Source of the DNA: Fragilaria crotonensis
Taxonomy: Eukaryota; Bacillariophyta; Fragilariophyceae; Fragilariales; Fragilariaceae
Assembly (NCBI GenBank): GCA_022925895.1
Contig: JAKSYS010000395.1
Coordinates: 1-57,187 of the forward strand
Length of the DNA stretch: 57,187 nt
Direction of reading: 5' to 3'
Shown: positions 10,464 to 21,800 of the stretch, in pieces
Layout of the letters: the number at the start of each line of letters is the position of its first letter
Position numbering within the stretch: the stretch's first letter is position 1
Made by a program: the position numbers and the translations under genes
The notes under the pieces: model-generated
Told to the model about the DNA's origin: nothing
Databases searched by the model: none
What the model saw: the letters and a program-made list of their open reading frames with translations, nothing else

Positions 10464-12180
10464 ATTCGATTTTGGATCTTGATGTCGTGAACTGTAGTTT
10501 TGTGGGTTCCTCGTGGAGGTACGCACGAGTTGGTTTTTGCTAGGGATAATGGTTCCGTCACTTGGGTCGAGTTCTCAAACCCTTCTTCTCGCATCGAATC
10601 CTTTTTGTGCTAGAAGATCACGGCAGGGCTTGTTACAGGCAGTGCTGGTAGTATCACAGGAGGAGCAGTACCGTGGCCAGTACCTGGTACTGTACCGGGG
10701 AAAAAGTGCATCGTGTGCAATCAAGTACTCCAGTACTACTAGCGGTTGGAGGCTACTGTACTGCAACAAATTACAGTGAGAATCAGCAATTGAATTGTGC
10801 CTATGTTATTGCCTCTATGTATTGCCTATTGCTCGAGTGCTACAGGAGTGCTCAGTACCGGAGACACGGGAGTACTCCAGTAGCTTTTTGTAGGTAGATG
10901 TCAGTATGTCTCATCTTGAGTGGTTTCTTATGCGCGGACGAAACCTCGGGTGCACAACTCACAACTTCCAGCAATTCCGAACTTTTTATCGGGTTGCCAG
11001 CAACAACCATGATAGACTCTGTGGTATTATATTGGGATGTGGTACTACTTTTTCAATTAAGCCTTCAAGGTCCGGTACTATATGATCTATGTCTTTACAC
11101 GCGGACTCTGCAGCCTTGAAGTCCTGTTGATAACTTCGGCTCAACTCCACTATTTCTCGTCACAGTCGGCAGAAAATGCAGGTCTGTTTCGAACACCCGA
11201 ATTATTTTCGCCTGGCACGTAATTTGGTTCGGTCGAGCTTATGAAACAAGCTCCCGACCGTTCTTTGTGGCTGGCAGGCCTTAACTCAAGCTCGATGGGC
11301 GCCTTAATCTGGACCGACAGGTTCTTCAACGACGTATCCTCGTAGGTCACAGCCACATCTTTGGGACAACAGTATCTCCGGCACCTGGGTACTCCAGTGC
11401 TCGTAGTATGATGGGTGTGATCTGTGATCCATTCTGCATGATATGTATCGTACTCGAGTATGTCATATGATGCCGATACATGGTGATACTACAGTACCAT
11501 GTACTCGAGTACGTGGTACTCGGTACAAGTATGTACCGAATAGCTGGTAGTAGTACGAATATGCATGTACCGGTGCAATAGACGTGCCTTACCAATTCGT
11601 AATCCGACTGCAGCAAACAGGTACGAGTGGTACTGTACAAGGTACAAGTACAAACACGCCGATACACACTACACACATATGTCATGAGTCATGAGTCATG
11701 AGTCATGAGTCACCAAACGGGGTACAGGGGTGCTCAGTACCGGGATAGGAGTACAGTACATTTAGGCGGTTTAGTATCATACTAAGGTACTGCTACACGC
11801 TCGGGTAGACGTACTTGCACTACTCGTGTACGCTGCTCGCTGCTACACCCAGCCGCCTCCCCGCTGACTGCCACCTGTCACAGAAAACGCGATAACTGTA
11901 CCACTACGGCCATTGTAGAATACCTGTAGCGGTAGAAGTACATACTTCACAACAAGAGCACTGTGTACTTCCATATGCAAACAAGTAGTCTACCAGTGTA
12001 CCTGGTATTGTACCTACAGTGCCTTCTGCAGACTGGAGGCTGCAGACTGCAGACTGCAGACCAGCACGATGTTCATCCGGCCATTTATTTGCACACGGAT
12101 CTATCCGACAACATACACTCATTTTCACAATCAACCCAGACAACGTCCTTGCCCAAATCCACTCTTAATTGCGACGGAAG
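10464..12180. other. Intergenic between divergent genes, GTAC clusters and heptamer repeats
   Basis: No gene is supported. GTAC-type palindromes are dense at 10640-10890 and 11370-11830. Four tandem CATGAGT units lie at 11683-11710 and three TGCAGAC units at 12041-12061. Short open frames on both strands lack domains and are interrupted by these repeats. Confidence 0.6.
11683..11710. repeat. CATGAGT x4 heptamer array (bZIP-like TGAGTCA sites)
   Basis: Four perfect units are seen. Each junction creates ATGAGTCAT, identical to the classic AP-1/GCN4 palindrome bound by bZIP factors. Whether it is regulatory or only a microsatellite cannot be decided here. The array is about 470 bp upstream of the gene starting at 12181. 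Confidence 0.6.
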
Positions 12181-13256
12181 ATGACACAGCTACGCCTCTT
12201 CCTTCTCTCTTTAACACTCCTTGTGTTGGGAACAACAGCTGCAGCTGCGGTTCTTGTTGAACCCGAACCATCTGGGGGATCAACGGCAACGTCAACAACG
12301 ACCACCGATGCCAAATCAGTTGTCGATTTGGAGAGCTTATCCGATGCCGAACTGGAAGCCATTTGTTATAATTTGGGCTTCCAACTGCGAGAAACCGATG
12401 AAGTTACTGGTGCCAAGATGAATTTTACTCATGCGGAGTATGTTGAAGCCGCACGACAGTGTCTTGCGGTACAAGCGCAAATGTAAGCAGGGTTGGTACC
12501 ATGACGAATCTAGTGATGCGTTGTTGTTTCATGTCTCGTGTCACTTTGAAGTGATTGCACAGATCATTCCTTCGATCTGCAGTGTGTACACACATGGTGC
12601 TTACACGTATTTTTCTTTGCTATAGGGACGAAGTTTTAGAACAGAATCCAGAACTCATGGCTGAGTATCTTGCAGAAGTGGAACGCATGAAGGCAGCCGA
12701 ACTTGCGGAGCAAGAACGGTTACTTCGACAAATTGAGCAGTTAGAAGGAGAACTAGCTGCTGCTACTGATACCCCATCATCCGACGCGTCAGTAGGATCC
12801 GCCTTTGGAGTACAGAAAGTAGCTGCTTCGCAAGACAGTGACGGAACACTGAACAACATGACGAAAGATGAAGCAACTTTGTCTGAGCTTATCGAAACAC
12901 CAGCCGGTGAAACGATCACCAGCAGTCCTAACGATAAGGAAATCGAGAATACAAGTGACGTTGATCAAGGGAATTTTATTGGTGACGACAGCACAACTAA
13001 ACAAATTGCAGAAACATCCTCCCAACCACAGCGACAACTCCCCCCTGCTATTCAAGCTGTGCTGGACAAGTATGTGCCTCCCAATGTTCAGATTCTCATT
13101 CGCAACTTCTGGATCAAAATCCAGCAGGATGTGAAACAATTGGTTAAACTGCAAATTCGGCTGGTGAAGGCGTTCGTAGGGCACGTCGCACAACGGATGG
13201 AGGAACGCAAAGCGGCGACAACTGCGAAGGAGGCGACGGCTGAGTTGGAATCATGA
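12181..13256 (+). CDS. Secretory-pathway protein, paralogue A (310 aa, two exons), unknown function
   Basis: Exon 1 is 12181-12482 and exon 2 is 12626-13256; the intron starts GTAAGC, ends TATAG and splits the codon ATG after two bases. A signal peptide covers residues 1 to about 23. A first conserved block, LSDAELEAICYNLGFQL...TGAKMNFTHAEYVEAARQCL (about 57-96), resembles a SAP-like helix pair and is shared with paralogue B. An acidic/Glu-Ala-rich coiled-coil segment follows after the intron (EYLAEVERMKAAELAEQERLLRQIEQLEGEL). A Ser/Thr/Asp-rich low-complexity linker and a basic amphipathic C-terminal helical region (VLDKYVPPNVQILIRNFWIKIQQDVKQLVK) complete it. No catalytic motif is seen. The start is the first ATG before the signal peptide; an upstream in-frame frame start at 12169 would give four more residues only if a non-ATG codon were used. 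Confidence 0.7.
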
Positions 13257-13645
13257 GAATGCGCTTTCCCACATGCATAGGGACACCGGTACAACGAACT
13301 ATTCACTCCGCATCATTATAATTACGACATTGCGACTGTAGCTCTGAACCTGTTGGTTACTGTCTCTTTCTTTTCAAATCCTGCCCTCCACGTTCATGGC
13401 AGATTCCACATTCCACGCAGCATTAGGCTACTGTTGTACAGGTACTGTATAGTACGCCAGTGGAGACTAAAATGCGAACCCCTCTGTTCGCATCATCGAT
13501 GCGCTTCACGTCGAAAAGCAGCTGGTCCTCTGTATGGCTGCCATATCGCCATATCTGCAAATCTGTATGCAGGCTCGCTTTGCAATGGACTACACTTCGT
13601 TCTGACAGTATTTCCCTTCGATAGATACGACGATCATTAACTGCA
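13257..13645. other. Intergenic, 5' region of SDH4
   Basis: This 389-bp spacer has a short GTAC word cluster near 13436-13452. No gene is recognised. Confidence 0.5.
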
Positions 13646-14089
13646 ATGATGATTCGATCTTCCGCCATCATGGCTCGTCGCCACTTCGGTGCTGTTCGGT
13701 GCTTATCCTCCTCATCGAAAAGACCTCCAGTCTCTCCCCTCGAAGCCGATGCTGGCGGACTTGCCACACACGTTCACCACCACATGACAACATTCCTCAT
13801 GGTTGCTACTCCGGTATATCTGTTTGTGCCAGCCGGTGAAATTGTGGATAAGCTGTTTGGAACTGCCTTGGCTGTTGTCATTTCAGCGCATACTTGGATA
13901 GGATTGAACTATGTGGCTGCGGATTACGTTCCCAAAATTTCCAGATCCTTGTTGGGACCGGCTCGCATTGTCAATGCTGCCATTGGTGTCACCACCTTGA
14001 TGGGCCTGGGTGCGATTGCCCTCAACGACAAGGGTGGCATTAAGGGATGTGTTGCAGGATTGTGGACCAAGCCAAAAGCGAAGGAATAG
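13646..14089 (+). CDS. SDH4: Succinate dehydrogenase membrane anchor subunit D (SDH4), mitochondrial
   Basis: This is a single exon of 147 aa. The N-terminus (MMIRSSAIMARRHFGAVRCLSSSSKR) is Arg/Ser-rich with no acids, as expected of a mitochondrial presequence. Three hydrophobic helices follow at about 48-64, 69-92 and 107-126. The second carries HTWIGLNYVAADYV (82-95), matching the SdhD pattern with a heme-ligand His followed by an Asp-Tyr near the quinone site. NDKGGI at 127-132 matches the loop seen in other SDHD proteins. The product anchors the catalytic SDHA/SDHB subunits of complex II to the inner membrane. The length is usual for the family. ATG 13646 is used; the next Met would also keep most of the presequence. 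Confidence 0.75.
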   Translation: MMIRSSAIMARRHFGAVRCLSSSSKRPPVSPLEADAGGLATHVHHHMTTFLMVATPVYLFVPAGEIVDKLFGTALAVVISAHTWIGLNYVAADYVPKISRSLLGPARIVNAAIGVTTLMGLGAIALNDKGGIKGCVAGLWTKPKAKE

Positions 14090-14293
14090 ACGTTGTTATG
14101 CCATGGGACACTGCGATTCGTTTACTTTGCTCGACCCTATTGGCGAGCCTGCGTCTGTGAAACGAGCGAGACTATGCTTGTAGTTGTAAACGCAAAGTCA
14201 AGAGAATTTGAAATGAGATTGAGTTCAATTTGCAGTTTGTATTGTAGTTCAAAAAAAGGGAATGCTTCGCGTGATCAACGTTTACTTCTCAGA

Positions 14294-15162
14294 TTATAGT
14301 TCGCCGACTAGCAGTTCCGCATTCGGGTCGGTTGGTACGACTTGATGGGATTCGGTCACATCTGAAGCACCAGCTGACTTTAGTGATGATGATGGTTTGG
14401 CTATACGACCGCGAAGGACCCCGATCACAGCATCCCATTGTCGTCGAGCAAAGGCAAGAACTTCCTTGACGTCGCCCACCAATCGTATCAGAACGTGACT
14501 AAACAAGATCTGCAAGGGCTTCGGTAGGGGCAACGCCTGTTCCACAAACCTTTGGATACGCTTGAAATGCAAATCTCTTTGCTTCACTTGTTCCTCGGGA
14601 GAGGATATTATTGCATTTGTGGAATTCGATTCGTCTGGACCTTCTAGTCGGATTGGTTCTTGCGCGGGAGAAGAAGACAATGCTAATGAAGATTGGTCCA
14701 TCTTTTGTTTGAGATCAGATATCACAAAGTCCTCCCTGTGGTGGTGCAGTGTTTAGAGTTGGCAAAGTGTTAGTCGTCCATCTCAGGCATTATCAACTTC
14801 GTCAGCGACTTCCGGAAGACACAATTCGCGAGTATACTGAAAATGTGTGTAACGTACAATTGCAAGCATTGCCATGCAGCATCGACATGATCTTGATGAG
14901 TCGATACGATGGGAAGGCCAGTCTCTTCGTCAATTTCATCCTTGATCAATTCAAAACCGCGTTCGAGGCAAATTTGTTCCAATTCCTCCTTGGTCATTTC
15001 TTGCAGTTCTCGTTCGAGCTCGCGAGATGAGGACGACGACGACGGAGACAAAAGTAATGATTGCGCAGATGTACCATTCGCCAGTGTGATCATCATTGGA
15101 ATAGAAACTGATAGGAGAACTGCCACCACGGTCCAGACGAGGACTCCTGCGGAATGCATCAT
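14294..15162 (-). CDS. Secretory-pathway protein, paralogue B (248 aa, two exons), unknown function
   Basis: Exon 1 is 14858-15162 and exon 2 is 14294-14735; the 122-bp intron starts GTACGT, ends CACAG and has the same phase and relative position as in paralogue A. A signal peptide or anchor lies at about 5-33, followed by a Ser-rich stretch. The block MTKEELEQICLERGFEL...TGLPIVSTHQDHVDAAWQCLQL lines up with the conserved block of A. The C-terminal part (LPLPKPLQILFSHVLIRLVGDVKEVLAFARRQWDAVIGVLRGRI) also aligns weakly with the C-terminus of A. It lacks the long coiled coil of A. A and B are in opposite orientation, with SDH4 between them. The function is unknown; the shared block may be a protein- or membrane-binding helical module. 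Confidence 0.7.
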
Positions 15163-18100
15163 TTTGTGAGGACAATGGCGATTATTGATGATTGCATTTA
15201 ACGCAGGTTTTGTATGTGGGACTCGACTTTGACAAATTTGCAGTTCAGAAACCGAAGATGAGGCGATCCAACGAGATGCGACGATAACTGTGGATTGCGG
15301 AATGGGAGGTTGTGATCAGACGTGTGAGAGTTGTTTTGAATTGATAGTTGACATTGACGAAGAATTGACAGTTGCGATCATAGGTGCAAGTAGTGGTCTC
15401 ACTTTTCACGGGACTACTGTCACTGTCATCACCTGCTTCTGACAGTATATCAGCACCGTACGTGTACGTGTACCTGTGCTACCGGTAGTACATTTTTGGA
15501 CGGCCTTTAATCACGAAATAGCACGCAACAAGATATTGCATGCTGTTGTTTGCAAGAGATGCACTCCTTGCAAACTGCCTCCACAATATCCTTGAGTATT
15601 GAAATGAGAGAGTGAGGCATTTTGCCTGGTTGACCATATCCTTGGAATAAATGTTGTCACATCAACAAGGGCTGCCGTGAGCCCTTCGTGATCTTGCTGC
15701 TAGCTACTGCTTTTGTCATCCCAGTACTTACATCTTCACAGAATGAAGTCCAATGATGAACCAGTTATGATGCCATGTGGATGTAGTCCAAAGCCATTCT
15801 TGATGGGAGAGCATACAAACCAGCTTGCATTTTCTTTGGTCTCCACATTCAACACAACATCAACAAGTTTGGTGGCTTCTGTCAAAATACACGGATTGTT
15901 GAAAAGGTGTTCCATCTAGCCGAGGCGCTGTTGAAAAATTGCTGCATAGCAATATATGAGGATGCTATGAATCCAAGTGAATTGATCTTAAACAAGAGGA
16001 CCAAATCAAAACAAGACATGCAGAATGTGAGGCCATGAAGCTGGGCCTTGGATTGGCACTCTATACCTACTAAGTCATTGCTGTTGGTGTTGTTTGGGGT
16101 TTTGGTCAGTGATTATCTTGACTCGCCCGAATGTAGCCTACATGAAGAATTGCATCTAACATCTAAAACAGCATGTTGCATCTGCTTCATATTGTCAATA
16201 TGGTTCACCATCTATTCTTTCAGGCAGTGCCTTGATGCCTGTGATGTCCAAATGTGTTTCAGTGGATGGCTTGCATCCCAAATTTTGACTGCATGCAGAA
16301 TAGAATGTTGCTTCTGCAAATTTGTCAATGTGATGAACCATCATTTCAGGTGGTGCCTTGATGCATATGGTTTTCACATGTTGCTTTAGGGGCTGTAAAT
16401 TGAGTCTTAGCTGTTAAAGTTTTCCCAGATGGTGATGGCGGGTTTTTGGGTAGTGTGCTTGTTGACCACAACAAGTAATCTGAAGGTTCGTATGCTTGAT
16501 CTTTCCAACGTTTTAGTATCCTTTGGCTCAACAAGAACAATGACGAGTTGCGAAGGTCTTAGGCTTTTGCACAAGTGAGATTGAGACAAGTACACATACT
16601 TTTGTTTTCAGCTTGCTAAAAGACGTCCCGTCTGAAACAGATCTGTACAGAATCTGCCAACATACTGCAATGCTGGGACATGTAGGACGGTCGTGGTATC
16701 TTCAGCCTCGGTGCACTCACGCCATGAAGCAAAAGTACCGTATGATGATGTGTCTTGTCGTAGATTGACCCAAAACTCTCCTTCCCTTCTTGTCTTGTTT
16801 GAGGAACTTCTCCTCGATTGGGACTCGAGGAACAAGACCACCCACACAGGTTCCTTCATGCCCAACTAGCTAAGTGTATCAAGCTCACAAGTCTGAGAGA
16901 TACCACTCCTCCAGGGGCTTGACTTCTCAGAATGTCAAGGTGTACAGCACCCAGGTCCTCAACTTGCCCATGTCATAGTTTGCTTGTAGCCTGTGTTGGG
17001 GATCCATTGAAATCTTGTTGTTCTCAAGAAGGTGCTGGTGTTTGAGCTTGGCTTTGTCCTATTTCATATGCATAACACAAAAGGTTGCCAAGTGTAGATC
17101 CATTCATGCCCTGATAGACGCAATGAGTATGCATCATTGCTGCAGTAAAACGGTGGATAATCTTGCCATTGGGCTTGGTGAGGGGCTTGGCTTGTCCAGA
17201 TTGAAAAGGTACTTTCTGCCGGAGTAGGAGATTAGCCTGTAGCTAATCTCCATGCCAGACTCTTCAATGGTGGACACATTGAGATACTTCCACATAGTGG
17301 TAACTGCTGTTCCTACTAACTGGTGCTGGAGCTTTAAATGTTCATTCCATCTGTTCCTATCCCCGCTGGTCAGCGTTACTTTCTTGTCAAAATGCCTACT
17401 AAGTCCTGTGTTACTTGAGCACTCCAAATATATTTGCCGCGCTTATGCTGGCTGATCTCTTCTCTGATCCAGATACATATCCTCGCCAAGAACTCTCTAA
17501 ATGCCAAGCCCAGCAGCGGATTTTGGGAATCCGTGTTATCTTACAGATCTTTCTCTCCTAGTCTTAGAAAAAAGCCACCCTGTCCGATGACAATCACAAT
17601 TCCTCACGCGTATCCTTGATACACCATGCAAGGACACCAGCAAGTGTTTTGAAAGGACTGATCATTGGACTGTTCCATTGTATCCACCGCCTTACCACCA
17701 ATGCTTTGCTGCATCTCCCATTATCACGCCAGAGTGCGATTTACTTTCGCCTCCTCTTTTGAGGCTGCCTGTCATCCCTCATTCCTAGCTCTGCCTTTGC
17801 AGAAAGCCCTTCAGGATATTGGTGCCCGCGAAGCTCCGCCACCTCTTGTTCCTGGACCCCTCCAATGCCCACTCGTGATTTGTCTTCTTTACCTACGATT
17901 CCACTCAGAAGATGTGACCTTAAAGACATCCAACGGCTGTTTCGGGAAGTGTTCGGATCTCCCCCCTTCCCCAGGGTGCAAATCGGCTCCTCCTCGGACT
18001 CGACTGATGCCACATGATGCCAAACTTATGATTGCCAGCATCGGCCCCCCAATTTGGGCAACCGACTCTGCTCTTGCCTGATCGCCAGGAGTCCCGGCGA

Positions 18101-21100
18101 TCCAGTGTCATTGGTCCTCGATCAACTCCTCTGTCGGACCAAGCCATAATTTTGACTCATGTACCTGCAAGTCATTTCTTCTGGTCTTGATCCCACTGTG
18201 GCTGCTATTGTTTGCAACTTTGAACGTTTGAACTTCGAATTCATTCTGCGTTCACCTACCCTGTTCCTACGAGCTTGCAGCTTGTCAACAAGCAATCGCT
18301 CATAATTACCACATTCGGGCCCACGTTTGATGCAGCCAATCTATTGCTGTTGTCAACATACCATTCAACTGTCGTGCTTAGTCATAGTATCTATTGTACA
18401 GTTTGAAACACACACACAAGCCATAGCCATATTCAAGTTATAACCCATATCCTTCTATGTGATATCAAGATGGTCATGATATCACAGAGGAGGTGCAGAC
18501 TTTATGCATTTGCAAATAAATGTCTCATACAGGAGAACCTTGGTTTTGTTCTTGATGACAACAAATCTCCTGAGAGCTGAATTCATCAAATCACACAGAA
18601 TCATTCGGATTCCCCTGTGAACCTTGTCACCACAAAATCATTGAACTCACCCCAAGAAGAAGGCATCCACCATGATGATGGATAACAACAGGACGTTCTG
18701 GGACTCCGTAGATGGTCTTGCTGTCTCAGATTTGTCCGATGGTGATCACGGCGGTGGTCGTCCACAGGCCTTTATATGTCTTTTTCTAGCTACCTCTATC
18801 AGGCAGGTTGATTCTCCTGAGCGCCCTTCTGTTCCAGTTTGAATCAATGGACTCAAACCTGCTCAGCTCCTCAAGAAGTTGAGCTACTTCCTTAATGAGA
18901 GCAGCCTCCTCTTATGATGCTGCCCTTCAGTGTGCCTTAATTACTTGTACCTTTGCCAACATTGTATTCATGATGTGACCAAAAACATACTTCCCCACAT
19001 TTTATACGGGCAGCAGGTCGTAGGACTTCCTGTTGTGATGTTGATTGTCCATTGCTTTCTTGAAATATCTGGCCTTGCTTACTAGCTACGCCTAGCATAC
19101 TGGCAAACATTGCATCCTTGATTGCCCTTGGGTACTTCATGCACTCCATAGCAAGATCATGGGCAGCTGATAATCCGACAACGGAGCCAACTACACTGGC
19201 TATGCAGGTCCCCACGCTCGCCAGCTGCGTAGATGCAGTAAATAATGTTGCCGTCACAAAATTCTCTGGTGCAACGGGGGGGTGGACGAAGTCAATGTAT
19301 TAGCTGTTGTTTGATGGGGTGATCCAGATGCCAATTGAAAACAAGGCCAGGTCTCTTGCCAGCACAAGTGTTACCCTTCGTGACTGCTGACAAAGTTTTC
19401 TGGTGTTTGGATTGGTGGTAAGGGTTTGATTTGGGAGAGATACTAAATATTAGGTATCCCCAGCATAGCTCAGCATCACCAGAGCGGAATTAAAACTTGT
19501 GGTTTAATTCACTGCACCTCCGTGGTGTTTGATGATGTTTAGGAAAAAAGGGCACCTCGTTGACTGTTTGAGTGTCACAGGAAAGGACAGTGCTGGCAGC
19601 TTCATCAAAGACGAAGCCATTCTTCATCTCCTCAAATTGGGTTTGATGAGTGATCACGTTTTGTCTCAGCAACCATAACTGCCTTTGTTCACCTCAGTCT
19701 TGACCTGATAAGGGATTTGGTTGTGGCCCATATGGTGGTGCGTCTCACTATACTACTAGCTCTAGCCGTATCCAACAACCGCCGCATGACCTGTGCCAAT
19801 GTCACTACCCTTGTTATGCATAAGAAACTCTTTCACCTGGATGTCTCAAGAGATTTTGGTTGTCTTCCCTGGAATTCTACAATGGCATGGATATCATTGG
19901 TGAACCAGTCATGGTCTCGGCAAAGGGATGCCATGTCCTCAGAGCTCTTAAGCGTCCTCTTCTTCTTAACATGCAACTCTATAGCAGCATCCATAGTCTT
20001 GGCATACTGATGGCTGTCACTATGCATGTTCCCTGCAACACTCAAGTATATCCCCATTCAAGTCCTTGATGTATTGTTCAGTGTCCTTTTGTCACCGCTT
20101 GTCAAAAATGTGATGTCTGCTTCTGGTAGCCTTCCCGTCTGCCTCATCCTTGTTCTCTTCCACCACTGTCCCTTTGTCTGCTGCCCCTGTCTTGTTGCTG
20201 CTTGTCATTCACTGGTGTCAACACCAGTTGTGGTGACAAACTTCTTGTGGTGGTGACAAACTTCTCCATAGTTACTCTGGTATCTCTTGCAGTTTTCTGG
20301 TGCTCTTCATGATATCTGTCAGTCCATTCTTGTCCATTTGTATGCATATCTGCTGTGTTGGTGAAATTCCCATAAGAACCACTACCTCACTTGTTGCATG
20401 CCAACCACATGACGACGTACTTGTCCAGGTCACTGACTTGCGCAATCAATATTTCTCGTGCACGTTACCAGTTTTGGACTTTCCTCTGTCGGACTCAACC
20501 AACGCTCTTTTGGATCTTCACCAGTTCACGGCTTCATGTCTCGCATCAGAGCTAAAGTTGGTGTGACTTTTGAGGCTCTAATGTTTTCTTGATGTTGGTC
20601 GTTCAGCAGTGGCAACCACTGTGACATGTCGGTTGTTGCCATGTTGCTTGTGCGTGGTTTACATGGAAATACCACTAACGTCGTGCCTCCCAGTTGGTGG
20701 GGTGCGGCTTGGGGTGACCACTGTGGGAATTTCCACCACTGTTGTGGATGGACCTGCTGTCATCGTTAGTATCCCCACCAGAGTGCCTATCAACTGGCTG
20801 GTGTTTCATCAGTTTCCGACTGTGATTTGTGTGCTTGATGATGTGTTGTTGGTTTATCATGACAATTTTGGCCATTCCTTGTCGTTCACCATGTAGTATA
20901 GTATACATAGTAAACATCGTATACCTGGCTCCTCTCATGTCATTTGTGAGGCAACAACTTCATTTAGAACCAGTGACAGTAGCTGAAATCCTATCCTGCT
21001 AGTAACCAATGTTGTTGATTTAAATGCTGTTGATGATGATGATGATGATGATGATGATGCTGTATGCATTGTACAATGTAAAGATAAGCCAACTTGAATG

Positions 21101-21800
21101 GAGAAACAGTTATTTCCAAGAATTGTATGAGAAGTAGCCTTCTTAAGAAGGAGCTGGCCTGCAAAAATGACCATGTATAAGTGCATCATGGAAGATGTGG
21201 AACTCCAACACTACTAGCACCACCAGATGCCATTGGCACAATCAAGCCTCATTTGTAGCCATTGTTGACATTCTTTATTATCTCAGAGGAAAAGTGAAAA
21301 CCAAATGCTTCTGACCAACCAAATTATCTTCTGAACAAAATTCATTCTCTGTTTCCAATTGTGTCAAAATCCTTTCCTTGGTGATGGCAACCACATCCAA
21401 GAAAGCAATTAGAAGGGAGCACAGAACAATTAACAAAAGTGTATTGATTCACGACCATCAGCATTGTTCTCATCTGACACAAAAAGCATGAAAGCAATGT
21501 TTTTGACAACGACAGCTCCCCAGGTTTATGGCTTGGTGCTGGACCAGCCAATCTACGCTGTCAGAATCCCAGCACATAGCTACTGAACAAGAATTCAATG
21601 CAGGTTCAGGTATGTATATTTTCTATCAATTAGTGAATGGAGTGAGAAAACTGGAAGAAATCAGAATGAGTCAAATTCTATGGGCGGTGGTTGGAATGTG
21701 TTGCAAAGTGGTGTATGCATCCTGGCTTTTCTTTGTATACTACTGTGACAAGTCCCCAGGGGTAAACACAACCCTGCCAGTGAGGATGATACTTCTATCA
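15163..21800. other. Gene-poor region, part of a 14.5-kb desert
   Basis: No gene is supported between paralogue B and the large gene at 29.7 kb. Open frames are short (under 140 aa), unrelated to known families by eye and full of frame breaks. Several minus-strand segments (for example 17134-17427, 18937-19257, 19833-20057) look like eroded coding sequence and may belong to the retroelement seen at 22-24 kb, but this could not be shown. A microsatellite of TGA units is at about 21031-21059. Confidence 0.5.

Noticed and set aside
15163..21800. Various minus-strand frames of 60-110 codons as genes
   Set aside because: They lack domains and splice partners and sit among frame breaks. They are more likely eroded repeat sequence.
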